Below, in pieces: positions 52,413 through 60,648 of a stretch of DNA of 64,000 nt. Positions within the stretch are counted from its first letter, which is position 1. The number at the start of each line of letters is the position of its first letter. Location of the stretch: contig NC_018870.1 in the NCBI RefSeq assembly GCF_000305935.1, positions 1,776,001 to 1,840,000 on the forward strand, written 5' to 3'. The notes under the pieces were generated by a model. That model was not told the DNA's origin. It searched no databases and worked only from the letters and a program-made list of their open reading frames with translations. This DNA is from Thermacetogenium phaeum DSM 12270 (GTDB lineage: Bacteria; Bacillota; DSM-12270; Thermacetogeniales; Thermacetogeniaceae). The translations under genes and the position numbers were made by a program.

Positions 52413-53577
52413 CTCTATCTAGTTCAATAACACCCACCCCGTTTGCCAGGGTCATCGAAGTGCCCAGCTCCCGGCTCAGTTCGGCCGTTCTCCGCAAAAC
52501 CGCATTTGCCGCCTCCCCATCTGCAAGGCGCGGCTGTTCCTTCTCAATAACCACGGGATAGATGTGCACTTTCTTCAACAACGGCCCCTGGAAAGATGCC
52601 TTCAGCAGCAAACCCTCCTGGCACTTGGAGAGCCGCTGCTTATCGTAAACGAAATTTCCCAGGCTGTAGGCGATTAGAGAGCCCTGATAAAGCTCCACCC
52701 CTTGCAGGCAGTGAGGGTGATGCCCGATAATCAAGTTCGCTCCTGCCTCCACCAGCCTGTGGGCGGTCTCTCGCTGGCTTTCAGTTGCGTAATCGGAATA
52801 CTCGGTACCCCAATGGAGAGAAACCACTATCAGATCGACCTCTCCCCGGAGTGAGGAAACCGCTTCCGACAGCCGGTCGGCGTCGAGCTTGAAAACACCA
52901 GGACGATCCGGCTTTGCCTCGAAGGTCCTGGGGTAATCCCAGCTCCAAAAGATGTCCGCCATTTCGGTGGCGGCCAGAAAAGCGACCCTTTGCCCCTTAA
53001 TCTCCCGGATCACCGGCCGGACCGCCTCCTCTAGGTTCGCCCCGCCACCCACAGGTGCGATCCCCTGCTGACGCAAATAGTCCAGGGTGTCCAGGAAAGC
53101 GGGATCATCATAATCGAGAATGTGGTTATTGGCAACGCTCAAGACGTCATAACCGGCCTCCCGCAGCGCCTCTGCTCCGTAAGGGGTACCGCGCAGCCAG
53201 ATGCCTTTACCGGGCAAAGGGGTTCCCCGTTCGGAAAGGGATGATTCCAGGTTGCCGAAAGTGATATCAGCGCTGCGAAGCAGGGGCGCCACCTCTTTGA
53301 AGGGGTAGAAGGCACCCTCCTGGGCCATGGCTTCGGCAACCCGCCGGCCCAACATCACGTCTCCGTTGGCGGCCAGCGTCCATTCCTGAACGGCAGGGGG
53401 GCCGGCAGATGCCTCCGTTTGCTCTTTGTCCTTCCCGGGATCTGCAGTGCGGTCCCTCCCTGCCAAAACTGCAGCCGCCACCAGAGCGATGAGAAGCAGC
53501 GACAATAACAGATACAAAGCCCTGCGGAGTTTCCTCCCCCTCTCCCTTGCCTTTTCGGTACGGCGATAGTAGGCCAC
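52378..53577 (-). CDS. CapA/PgsA-family metallophosphatase-like protein
   Basis: The 399-residue protein has one N-terminal membrane helix (ALYLLLSLLLIALVAAAVLAG), a linker, and the CapA domain: LAANGDVMLGRRVAEA, ADITFGNLESSLSERG, VLSVANNHILDYDD, IVVSLHWGTEYSD, LIIGHHPHCLQGVE and IAYSLGNFVYDKQ. The His/Asp/Asn pattern is that of calcineurin-like metal sites. CapA in Bacillus is part of poly-gamma-glutamate export, but capB and capC are absent here, so the role is open. GTG start at 53577. It overlaps polA by 35 bases and probably shares its transcript. Confidence 0.9.
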   Translation of the reverse strand: MAYYRRTEKARERGRKLRRALYLLLSLLLIALVAAAVLAGRDRTADPGKDKEQTEASAGPPAVQEWTLAANGDVMLGRRVAEAMAQEGAFYPFKEVAPLLRSADITFGNLESSLSERGTPLPGKGIWLRGTPYGAEALREAGYDVLSVANNHILDYDDPAFLDTLDYLRQQGIAPVGGGANLEEAVRPVIREIKGQRVAFLAATEMADIFWSWDYPRTFEAKPDRPGVFKLDADRLSEAVSSLRGEVDLIVVSLHWGTEYSDYATESQRETAHRLVEAGANLIIGHHPHCLQGVELYQGSLIAYSLGNFVYDKQRLSKCQEGLLLKASFQGPLLKKVHIYPVVIEKEQPRLADGEAANAVLRRTAELSRELGTSMTLANGVGVIELDRGDAGSGEIGDS

Positions 53578-53663
53578 GGCAACCCCCTGCCTGCAAATTT
53601 TATATCTCCATTATAGCAGATTCGCGGTCAAGAACAGGGCTTGCTTATCCCTTATCGAGAAAA

Positions 53664-53700
53664 AGAAAAAAACAAAAAACGGGTGTTCTCACACACCCGC
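53664..53700 (-). terminator. Terminator of the bofC transcript
   Basis: On the minus strand GCGGGTGT and ACACCCGT pair around GTGAGA-like loop bases, followed by TTTTTTGTTTTTTTC. It separates bofC from the capA-polA group. Confidence 0.82.
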
Positions 53701-53792
53701 CAAATATACTACCGGTTACCCTACCGCTTTCCCGTACCCAGCCGAAGGCCGAGCCGGCTCTCCCCCGGCTCTCCAGAACAGGAGGTGCAATT

Positions 53793-54317
53793 CTAACCGG
53801 ACTCTTCCTCCAGGCTGTCCAGGATTTGCAAGAGGGTCTCCTCATCGGGCAGGTCAAGAATCCCATCCTTCGCTTTCCGGCGCAGTTCGGAGGGCAGAGA
53901 ATCCACCCTGGTCTTTGTCACCCGGATAACCCCCCCATCAACGCCGGCCGGCCCCCTGATGACGGCCACAAACCCGCCCTTCTCCCCCAGATGGGTCAGC
54001 CGGGAGCACTTCTCACAAAGCTCCTCCAGGGACCTGAGGACCGTCACACCCCTGTCCTTGACCTCAACCTGCCAGCCCTCACGGCGGGGGTAGAGGTAAC
54101 GCAGCTCCCGGGGCGTCGGCGCTCCCAGTTCCGCCGGAGTCCCCTCTCGGTCAACCACCTCATGTCCGCACAGATCGTATACGGTCTTCACGATAACCCG
54201 CGTGCCGGAAGGAAAGGGGCGTCTTGCCAGCACCTGGTCGCCCAGCAGGAAGATTAAGCCTGCAAGAGCAACGGCGGCTAAGGCATAGAACAACAATCTC
54301 CTGTAATTACCGAACAT
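53793..54317 (-). CDS. BofC C-terminal domain protein
   Basis: The 174-residue protein has an N-terminal membrane helix (LLFYALAAVALAGLIFLLG) and an extracytoplasmic domain. The second half (GEKGGFVAVIRGPAGVDGG, SELRRKAKDGILDLPDEETLLQILDSLEE) has the pattern of the BofC C-terminal domain, in which the protein inhibits the SpoIVB protease to delay sigma-K activation in Bacillus sporulation. A region with two Cys (LCEKCSRL) is unlike Bacillus BofC. GGAGGT lies 9-10 bases before ATG 54317. Transcribed with yebC upstream, 80 bases apart. Confidence 0.8.
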   Translation of the reverse strand: MFGNYRRLLFYALAAVALAGLIFLLGDQVLARRPFPSGTRVIVKTVYDLCGHEVVDREGTPAELGAPTPRELRYLYPRREGWQVEVKDRGVTVLRSLEELCEKCSRLTHLGEKGGFVAVIRGPAGVDGGVIRVTKTRVDSLPSELRRKAKDGILDLPDEETLLQILDSLEEESG

Positions 54318-54398
54318 CTGGCAGCATACCTCCGGAAAGATTTATCACTTATAAATATTGCCATTACTCCCGGTTTTATGCTGCCGAAGGAGCTCTTT

Positions 54399-55163
54399 TT
54401 AAGCACTCTGGTCGATTTCGTTCATGATTTCATCGGGGATGTCAAAATTGGCGTAGACTCGCTGAACATCATCATGCTCTTCAAGAGCATCCAGCAGATT
54501 TAAGACCTTCTCCGCAGTGTTCCTGTCGGTAACCGGAACCGTCGAGTTGGGCACCATGGTGATCTCATCACCGGTAAACCTGATCTTCTTTTCGGAAAGC
54601 AGTTCCCTTATTCTTCCGAGATCGCCGGGGTCAGTGACAACCTCTATTACATCGCTCTCCTCACGCACATCCTCGGCACCCTCTTCTATTAAGAGGAGCA
54701 TCAATTCTTCGGGGTCGAGGTTCAGACCGTCCTTGGGAATAGCCAGGAAACCCTTCCGATCAAACATCCAGGCCACACAACCCGCCTCGCCGAGACTGCC
54801 CCCGTGCCGGGCGAAGAGGTGACGGAGTTCGGGCGCGGTGCGGTTGCGGTTATCCGTCAGAGCTTTTAGCAGAACGGCCACTCCCCCCGCAGCATACCCT
54901 TCGTAATTCACCTCTTCGTAGTTGACGCCGTCCAGTTCTCCGGTCGCCCGGGCGATAAGGCGGTTGATGTTCTCGAGAGGCATATTCGCCTCCCGCGCCC
55001 TGGCAATGGCCGCTTTCAGCGCTGGATTGGCCTCAGGATCACCTCCGCCCCGACGCGCCGTCGCCATGATCTCCTTCCCCAGCTTGGTGAAAATCCGGCC
55101 GCGCTGGGCATCAACCTTTGCCTTGCGGTGCTTGATATTGGCCCATTTGGAGTGTCCAGACAT
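54399..55163 (-). CDS. yebC: YebC/PmpR-family translation/transcription regulator
   Basis: The 254-residue protein has the family start MSGHSKWANIKHRKAKVDAQ, RGGGDPEANPALKAAIARA, NMPLENINRLIARATG, YEGYAAGGVAVLL and the C-terminal LLDALEEHDDVQRVYANFDI. YebC proteins relieve ribosome stalling at proline runs and have been described as DNA-binding regulators. AGGAGGTGGGAGT precedes ATG 55163. Length is normal. Confidence 0.96.
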   Translation of the reverse strand: MSGHSKWANIKHRKAKVDAQRGRIFTKLGKEIMATARRGGGDPEANPALKAAIARAREANMPLENINRLIARATGELDGVNYEEVNYEGYAAGGVAVLLKALTDNRNRTAPELRHLFARHGGSLGEAGCVAWMFDRKGFLAIPKDGLNLDPEELMLLLIEEGAEDVREESDVIEVVTDPGDLGRIRELLSEKKIRFTGDEITMVPNSTVPVTDRNTAEKVLNLLDALEEHDDVQRVYANFDIPDEIMNEIDQSA

Positions 55164-55180
55164 ACTCCCACCTCCTGAAA

Positions 55181-55927
55181 CTAAAAGTCAGGAATCGGCG
55201 GCATCCGCCTCTTATGCTCACTGCGCCTTTTCATCCCTTCAATTTTTTCTTTAAGCAGCGGCGGCACCTCTCCTCCTAAGACGTAACTGTCGAGCACTTC
55301 ATAGGAGAAGCCCATTTCCTCTTCATCCGTTTGATTCTCCCAGAGCCCGGCGCTGGGCGGCTTGGCGAGGATTCGCTCCGGCACATTGAGGTAAGCGGCC
55401 AGTTCCCTCACCTGGCACTTGGCGAGATTACCGAGGGGAAGCAGATCGCTCCCCCCGTCACCGTATTTGGTAAAATAACCCACGGCGAGCTCGCTCTTGT
55501 TGCTGCTCCCGACGACGAGATAATTATAAATGCTGGCGTAATAATAAAGAACGATCATCCGCAGGCGGGGCTTGATGTTGGCCCGCGCCAGCAGCGCCCT
55601 CTCTTCAGAGCATTCTGCGGCGACCGGTTCCAGCAGTCCCAGCAGCCTCTCGAAGACCTGATCGAGGACGATGACCTTCATGCGCAAACCTAGTGCGTCA
55701 GCAATAAGCCTTGCATCCTGTAGATCCAGTTCCGTGCTGTGGCACGGCATAACCAGCGCCAGGGATGTTGCGGGAAAGGCCCTTCGGCAGAGCGCTCCCA
55801 CCACGGCGGAGTCCAGGCCTCCGCTCAAACCGTAAACAACCCCAACAGCTCCCGCCTCAACAACCCTGCGGCGGATCCATTCAACCAGGGATTCCGCCAG
55901 CTCGACCGGATGCATTTTTTCCGGCAT
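55181..55927 (-). CDS. nadE: NAD synthetase, ammonia-dependent
   Basis: NadE amidates nicotinate adenine dinucleotide to NAD. The start is the ATG at 55927 (GGGGTG upstream); the frame to 55975 lacks a ribosome site. The 248-residue protein has the PP-loop VVYGLSGGLDSAVVGALC, YLVVGSSNKSELAVGYFTKYGDGGSDLLPLGN, and AKPPSAGLWENQTDEEEMGF. No glutaminase domain is present, so ammonia is the nitrogen donor. Works with pncB in the window. Confidence 0.95.
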   Translation of the reverse strand: MPEKMHPVELAESLVEWIRRRVVEAGAVGVVYGLSGGLDSAVVGALCRRAFPATSLALVMPCHSTELDLQDARLIADALGLRMKVIVLDQVFERLLGLLEPVAAECSEERALLARANIKPRLRMIVLYYYASIYNYLVVGSSNKSELAVGYFTKYGDGGSDLLPLGNLAKCQVRELAAYLNVPERILAKPPSAGLWENQTDEEEMGFSYEVLDSYVLGGEVPPLLKEKIEGMKRRSEHKRRMPPIPDF

Positions 55928-56334
55928 AATGAACACCCCATTTGAAATTTTAGCAAAATGCGGGGGCTTCTGCAATTAAGGCCGGTTTTTTCACGTTCAT
56001 TTTGTCCGAGAGCCTTAATATCGCTAATTGAACAGACCATCATGCCGCCGCCACCGGCGGTACCAACAGAAAAACGAAAAGAGCTTATCCTTGCCGGCAC
56101 AGCGTTCTTAAGGTGTTGTTAATCTACCTTGACAAAGAGGAGCACGGACGAGATAGTCGACCCTGCGGCAGGGATTTGGACTGCTGCCGGCTGATAAAAT
56201 TCTTATGGTGAGTTCAACCGAAAGATCTGGGAGCAAGGACAAAGATAAGAAGAACCCCGGCAGCAGGCTTCCTGTTGTGTTGAGTAAAAATGGCACTAGA
56301 CTTTCCACCAGGAATGCTCCAGCTACCCGCCCGC
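55928..56334. other. Gene-free stretch between nadE and UPF0280
   Basis: No protein-like frame. It contains small G/C hairpins (for example GCCGCC-ACC-GGCGGT near 56045) and TTGACA at 56129 without a convincing -10. The end of the homocysteine operon and the nadE promoter should lie here, but I cannot place them. Confidence 0.4.
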
Positions 56335-57075
56335 TCACATGGGAACCAGCTCCACGGCTCCTATTGCGCCCAGTTTATCCCCCAGGATCACCACCGCCCC
56401 CCGGACGCCCTTGATCTCTAGTACCTTTTCCAGGGCGGGCGAGATATCCTCCTCTCGGTGGACCAGGTTTCCCAAGGTCGAGGCAGCGGCATCGGCGAGG
56501 GCGGCGTTCGTGCCGAGGACTACGGAGGCGTCAGTACTTCCGAAGCTCAAGGAATGCCCCACCGTTGCCGATGAGGTGCAGATCCCCCACCCTTGAGAAC
56601 ACGGGCCGAGGCGCACACCCACCTTTTCGGAAAGGGGTGATTTTCCCGCATAAATGCCCACTACTCTGGGCTGCAGGGTCTTCAGGTAAATATCCCCTCC
56701 GTTTTCCACGATGACTTCCCGGGCATAACGGGCGAGCCCCCGGCCCACTACCTCGGCAACCGCTCCGGCAACGGCAGCCATCGGCCCCACGCCGGAGCGC
56801 CGGGCGGCAGCAGCCATCAACCTGGCTACTCGCGGCGCCCCGGGCAGGATCGGACGGGGAGCCAGCGTCCACCGGAACTCCGGATCGCGCCGAACGTACC
56901 GCTCCAGACTCTCCCTGCAGCGGGAGAGCAGTTCCCAGGCAATCTCTTTCAGCTCCGGCCGGAAGCTCCCCCGGTCGACGCTGATCAGAAGATCCGACTC
57001 TTTCACACAAAGAGGAAAGGAAACCATTCCCTTTCCCCGAACACGCTCCCTGTAGGTCCTCTCCGCGTATTCCAC
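56335..57075 (-). CDS. UPF0280 (COG2122) protein, homocysteine-synthesis group
   Basis: The 246-residue protein has an ApbE-like fold: YRERVRGKGMVSFPLCVKES, GVGPMAAVAGAVAEVVGRGL, VIVENGGDIYLK, and GICTSSATVGHSLSFGSTDASVVLG. In methanogens COG2122, COG1900 and a NIL-ferredoxin act together in homocysteine synthesis from aspartate semialdehyde and sulfide; here all three genes are adjacent behind a SAM riboswitch, which strongly supports that role. GTG 57075 follows AAGGAG. Confidence 0.9.
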   Translation of the reverse strand: MEYAERTYRERVRGKGMVSFPLCVKESDLLISVDRGSFRPELKEIAWELLSRCRESLERYVRRDPEFRWTLAPRPILPGAPRVARLMAAAARRSGVGPMAAVAGAVAEVVGRGLARYAREVIVENGGDIYLKTLQPRVVGIYAGKSPLSEKVGVRLGPCSQGWGICTSSATVGHSLSFGSTDASVVLGTNAALADAAASTLGNLVHREEDISPALEKVLEIKGVRGAVVILGDKLGAIGAVELVPM

Positions 57076-57132
57076 GACTACCGCCGCTCCTTAAACTGAA
57101 TTTCGCCGGCGCCCACTCCTGCCCGCACCGGC

Positions 57133-57540
57133 CTAAAACCGCACTTCCACAGCCCGGGCCATGCAAACCAGGAGGCAGCTTTCACAGACGATACACTTAG
57201 AGCCGTCGAAGTGCACCTTTCGATCGGGTTCCGTCATATAGAGCGCCCCCGCCGGGCAGAAGGTTGTACAAGCCCCGCACTGCAGGCAGCGTTCCGAATT
57301 CCAGACGATCGTCCCACTTAAGGGCTCTACGACCACACCAACATTCTTCAGGTATTCCAGCCCCCGGTTGTAATTCTCCGAATCTCCGCTTAACTCCAGG
57401 ACGACATAACCCTCTTTATGCGGGTTAATATCCGCTTTCAAAATGTTGATGACCAAATCGAAGTCCTTAACCAGATGATAGATAATCGCCTGCTCCACCA
57501 GAGAAGAGGAAAAGCGCAAGACGATTTTGTTGGCAATCAA
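57133..57540 (-). CDS. NIL-domain polyferredoxin, homocysteine-synthesis partner
   Basis: The start is a TTG at 57540 with GGGGGAG 5-6 bases upstream; the longer frame to 57954 lies antisense-free but inside the COG1900 gene in another frame and is rejected. The 135-residue protein has an N-terminal NIL domain (IVLRFSSSLVEQAIIYHLVK, about 1-75) and two [4Fe-4S] motifs: CLQCGACTTFCPAG and CIVCESCLLVCMARA. It should pass electrons to the COG1900 enzyme. Confidence 0.93.
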   Translation of the reverse strand: MIANKIVLRFSSSLVEQAIIYHLVKDFDLVINILKADINPHKEGYVVLELSGDSENYNRGLEYLKNVGVVVEPLSGTIVWNSERCLQCGACTTFCPAGALYMTEPDRKVHFDGSKCIVCESCLLVCMARAVEVRF

Positions 57541-57551
57541 CGGAACTCCCC

Positions 57552-58757
57552 CTATCTGTTGTTTTTTTCTTCCAGACCCTTTAAAATGATACCCGCTTCC
57601 GCCGAAGGGAGCGGCTGCACGGGCTCTGCCAGCAAAAACCGCCCCTTTTCGATCCACTCCTTGAGGATGAGAGCGATCTCCCGCGCTTTGGCGTAGCTGG
57701 AGAGGGGTGTCGTGGGTACCTCTTTCCCCCGCACCACGATCCTCCCCGACCGGAGCTCTGCATAGCTCACCCTGCAGAGCACCTCCGGGTCGCGCTCCGG
57801 ATAGGCGGAGCTGTAATCTATAACAGGCGCCAAAATCTCGGCGTCGGAAACCGCCGTGTAGCGCAGGATCTCTTCGTTGAGAATGGGAATGGGAATGCCT
57901 ATCCCCACCGCCAGGCTGGCACCATAGCCGGTGTAGCTGACACCTCGCAGCCACGCCGGACTCATCTGTTTGAGATCCCCTATTACAGCCAGGGTTCCCG
58001 CCCCTTCGAGGGGCACACCGTTCTCACCTCTGGTGGTGCAGGGATTGTGCTGCGTACCGTGCCAGGCCACATAGCCAATTCCACCCCCCAGAAAGATCCG
58101 CGTCCCCACACCGATGGTCTTATAAAAGGGATCGTTCAATAGAGGGCTCAACTGCCCGGATGTTGAGTAGCTGGCATTACCCAGCCTCGGCTTCAGCACC
58201 CCCATGTAAGTATAAAGGGTGCGGTCAGAGAGATTCACCGCAACAGCGTAATTTTGATAGGCGTTGCGAGGGTTAAAGAGAAAGGCCTCATTAATGCTTT
58301 CCAGCGTAATCCTGGTCTCGATATGCCGGCGGGGGTAACAGTCGGTACCGTAACCGAACGCTTCCAGCTTCACCTCTTTCCCGGCTACGAGATCCTCAAT
58401 CACATGGCCTCCGCCGTAAAGAAAACGCCCAGGATAAACGCGGTTTTCAGGGTCGCTGTCCGGCAATGCCGTCGCCCCGATATAAGCATCCACCGCCGCA
58501 AGCCCGGCATAAGCGGGGACGCCGTTCAGATAGACCTTGTTCATTTTGATGCGCGGCTGGGAATGGCCAAAGTTCAAGAAGGCTCCGCTGGAACACATGG
58601 TGCCGAACGTTCCTGTGGTGACCACATCTACTTCCCGCGCCGCCTTCTCTACCCCTTTTTCCCTGACTAGATCGATGATCTCCTCCGCCGTAACGATCAC
58701 AGCTTTCCCTTTTTTGATTTTCTCATTGATCTCTGCATAAGTCTTCTCAACAGCCAA
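57552..58757 (-). CDS. Homocysteine biosynthesis protein (COG1900/DUF39)
   Basis: The 401-residue protein has the family features: EKTYAEINEKIKKGKAVIVT, DVVTTGTFGTMCSSGAFLNFGH with the conserved Cys, LNGVPAYAGLAAVDAYIGAT, YGTDCYPRRHIET with a second Cys, and LGGGIGYVAWHGTQHNP. The methanogen homologue converts aspartate semialdehyde and sulfide to homocysteine with its ferredoxin partner. The TTG at 58757 (or a GTG at 58769) is taken as start after AGGGGAGG. It is first of three genes behind the SAM-I riboswitch at 58850. Confidence 0.93.
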   Translation of the reverse strand: MAVEKTYAEINEKIKKGKAVIVTAEEIIDLVREKGVEKAAREVDVVTTGTFGTMCSSGAFLNFGHSQPRIKMNKVYLNGVPAYAGLAAVDAYIGATALPDSDPENRVYPGRFLYGGGHVIEDLVAGKEVKLEAFGYGTDCYPRRHIETRITLESINEAFLFNPRNAYQNYAVAVNLSDRTLYTYMGVLKPRLGNASYSTSGQLSPLLNDPFYKTIGVGTRIFLGGGIGYVAWHGTQHNPCTTRGENGVPLEGAGTLAVIGDLKQMSPAWLRGVSYTGYGASLAVGIGIPIPILNEEILRYTAVSDAEILAPVIDYSSAYPERDPEVLCRVSYAELRSGRIVVRGKEVPTTPLSSYAKAREIALILKEWIEKGRFLLAEPVQPLPSAEAGIILKGLEEKNNR

Positions 58758-58794
58758 CCTCCAGAGCACCTCCCCTGTTATTCCTGGTAAAAAA

Positions 58795-58833
58795 CCAAAA
58801 AAAGACCTCCCTGAGAGAAGGAGGTCCTTTTGC
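58795..58833 (-). terminator. SAM-riboswitch attenuator
   Basis: On the minus strand GGACCTCC and GGAGGTC form a 7-bp stem with loop TTCTCTCA, followed by seven T. It is between the SAM aptamer and the COG1900 gene. Confidence 0.9.
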
Positions 58834-58849
58834 CTTAGCAGCCGATACG

Positions 58850-58964
58850 CCTCTTATCTCCCAGAATATACATTCTGCAGGAATTAGCACCAGCGCCCCG
58901 TCGCCAATCCAGGGCCGGTTGCCGGGTTTCATTGGGCCCGTCCCTCCACCACTCTTGATAAGAG
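58850..58964 (-). promoter_or_regulatory. SAM-I (S-box) riboswitch
   Basis: The minus strand contains the S-box parts in order: CTCTTATCAAGAGTGGTGGA, GGGACGGGCCC, AATGAAACCCGGCAACC, GGTGCTAATTCCTGC, and GGGAGATAAGAGG closing P1. It precedes an attenuator and the three-gene homocysteine operon, so high SAM should shut off homocysteine synthesis. Confidence 0.97.
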
Positions 58965-58994
58965 TACCAGATTCATTATGAAATTATATGGCTT

Positions 58995-59023
58995 AGAGTA
59001 ACATATAATAAGCCTGCTGTCAA
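58995..59023 (-). promoter_or_regulatory. Promoter of the homocysteine operon
   Basis: On the minus strand TTGACA (59018-59023) and TACTCT (58995-59000) are 17 bases apart, 30 bases before the SAM aptamer; it lies just past the tatA stop. Confidence 0.65.
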
Positions 59024-59024
59024 A

Positions 59025-59222
59025 CTATTTTTCGGCCGGTTCCTTGGCAGTAGCCTCTTCGACCTTCTCGCCGGTCTCGTTGGATGCCTTGCGAAACTCC
59101 CTGATGGTTTTGCCAAGAGATTTCCCCACTTCCGGCAGTTTTCCCGGGCCGAAAATGATCAGAACCACTGCCAGAATAGCCGCCAATTCCCAGGGGCCGA
59201 TACTGGGGAGCAATCCAAACAC
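59025..59222 (-). CDS. tatA: Twin-arginine translocase subunit TatA
   Basis: The 65-residue protein has the short N-terminal membrane helix (WELAAILAVVLIIFGPGKLPE, about 11-31), the hinge GPGKLPEVGKSLGKTIREF and an amphipathic, charged C-terminus ending in EEATAKEPAEK. It forms the Tat pore for folded proteins. No tatC is nearby. Confidence 0.93.
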   Translation of the reverse strand: MFGLLPSIGPWELAAILAVVLIIFGPGKLPEVGKSLGKTIREFRKASNETGEKVEEATAKEPAEK

Positions 59223-59323
59223 TGTTTTTCGCCTCCTTAAATTATTCCCCCGTTATCTTCCGTATTTCGTAAATGTTCATTCTTGATGATATTCTCCAAA
59301 CAAAGGTGAAATCCTGCGCCTTA

Positions 59324-59518
59324 TTACTTTTCAATTTCTTCTAATATGATTTTGTGGTCGACCAAAGCCAGTTCTTTAATACGCGCATCCAGGAACAGGC
59401 GGCGGCCGAATATATCCTCCAGCAGTAGCCCGCCCTCGTGGGGCTGAACCCGATCAACGTTTTCAAAGATCATTTTTTCTTCACCGTCTTTCCACAGATA
59501 AGCATTGGCCTCACACAT
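59324..59518 (-). CDS. CooT-family nickel-binding protein
   Basis: The 64-residue protein reads MCEANAYLWKDGEEKMIFENVDRV and ends RIKELALVDHKIILEE, the CooT family pattern, with the conserved Cys 2 that binds nickel in CooT of CO dehydrogenase maturation. The ATG at 59518 follows GGAGGG. It overlaps the DUF3842 gene by 8 bases. A role in nickel supply for CO dehydrogenase would fit an acetogen but is inferred. Confidence 0.87.
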   Translation of the reverse strand: MCEANAYLWKDGEEKMIFENVDRVQPHEGGLLLEDIFGRRLFLDARIKELALVDHKIILEEIEK

Positions 59519-59933
59519 TGCGATCACCCTCCCATTCTTTAAGGTGCTTCACCAACTTCTCGATCAGGTGGGGCAGGGGTTCCTTCTGCACCCCGACAAT
59601 CTCCACCCTGTTTCTGCCAATAGGGAGCAAGAACTTCACCGCCTTACTGCTGCCTATCGCCTTGACCATCTCTGGAGTCACCTCACCCAACATGGAGTTT
59701 GCCACCAGTATTGAAAGTGGGCCAACGATTACATCGACATCATTTGCGGTCCGGATGATAGCGTTTTCCCCGGTCGCCCCTTCATTGGCTCCTGCTTTGA
59801 GCATCAGTGAGGTGGCCACGCTGTTCGTGCCGAGAGCGATAATCTCCACCCCGGTGCCGAGTTCCCTGCGTATTCTTTCGGTGATATGCTTACCAATGCC
59901 ACCCCCTTGGCCGTCAACAACAGCTATCCGCAT
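59511..59933 (-). CDS. DUF3842 protein
   Basis: The 140-residue protein begins RIAVVDGQGGGIGKHITERI, a Rossmann-like Gly-rich loop, and has EIIALGTNSVATSLMLKAGA, GENAIIRTANDVDVIVGPLSI and FLLPIGRNRVEIVG, matching the uncharacterised DUF3842 family of anaerobic Firmicutes. The ATG at 59933 gives the family-typical start; the longer frame to 60122 lies inside the isochorismatase gene. Its overlap with both neighbours implies one transcript. Function unknown; possibly nucleotide- or NAD-binding. Confidence 0.85.
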   Translation of the reverse strand: MRIAVVDGQGGGIGKHITERIRRELGTGVEIIALGTNSVATSLMLKAGANEGATGENAIIRTANDVDVIVGPLSILVANSMLGEVTPEMVKAIGSSKAVKFLLPIGRNRVEIVGVQKEPLPHLIEKLVKHLKEWEGDRNV

Positions 59934-60477
59934 TGCCCGCCTCCCACTCGTCCACAAGCAACAGCTGTACTCCCAGCGTCTTCTCCATCTCCCGAAGGGC
60001 AAATTCGTGTGCCTTTTCGTCAAAAGAGGCGACACCGTCCTTGAGGACGGATACCTTGTAATTGCGCATGCGGGCATCGGCTGCTGTGTACAAAACGCAG
60101 ATGTTGGTACAGACACCCACAAGAACCAAATCCTCTGCCCCCAGTTCCCGCAGAGCGAGATCCAGGTCGGTACCGTAAAAACCGCTATAGCGCCGCTTTG
60201 GTATGATCACATCACCTTCCCGGGGCGCAAGCTCCGCGCAAACTTCTCCACCCCAAGTGCCCGCCACACAGTGGGTTGGAAACATCTCGAACTCCCTGTC
60301 ACCCGGCAGGTGACGGTCGCAGATGTAGATTACGGGAATCTTATGGGACCGCGCCTTCTCCAGCGCCCTGGCAATCACCGGAATAACCCGCCGCCCGGCT
60401 TCCCCGACGTACAGGGCTCCTCCCTCCACAACGAAGTCGTTCAACATATCGACGACGATCAGGGCTTTCCCCCCCAC
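59914..60477 (-). CDS. Isochorismatase-family cysteine hydrolase, nicotinamidase-like
   Basis: The 187-residue protein has the family triad: Asp in ALIVVDMLNDFVVEGG (residue 10), Lys/Arg region IIPKRRYSGFYGTDLD, and Cys in VLVGVCTNICVLYTAADA. The metal-site pattern of nicotinamidases (D-X-H) appears as CDRHLPGDREF. With pncB and nadE in the window, nicotinamide deamidation is likely, though other amides are possible. It is first of the trio with DUF3842 and CooT, overlapping the next gene by 20 bases. Confidence 0.87.
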   Translation of the reverse strand: MGGKALIVVDMLNDFVVEGGALYVGEAGRRVIPVIARALEKARSHKIPVIYICDRHLPGDREFEMFPTHCVAGTWGGEVCAELAPREGDVIIPKRRYSGFYGTDLDLALRELGAEDLVLVGVCTNICVLYTAADARMRNYKVSVLKDGVASFDEKAHEFALREMEKTLGVQLLLVDEWEAGNADSCC

Positions 60478-60648
60478 CTAGATCCCTCCCCTTACCAGGT
60501 TATCGGTTGCCCGGTCCAGTATATTGTAACACACCGCACGGCTGCTGTCGCTACAAGATATCCCGAAAAAAAGAGCATGTACCGAAGAACCCTCTCAAAA
60601 GAATATTTTTACGCCGGAGGGAGAAATCCTGCTCGGAAAGGTTTGGAT

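Noticed and set aside
56205..56414. Short plus-strand frame before UPF0280
   Set aside because: Low-complexity Pro/Arg/Ser product, no ribosome site, ends antisense to UPF0280.
57541..57954. N-terminal extension of the NIL-ferredoxin
   Set aside because: The extension overlaps the COG1900 gene in another frame and is Arg/Gly/His-rich; the TTG at 57540 with its ribosome site gives the family-typical start.
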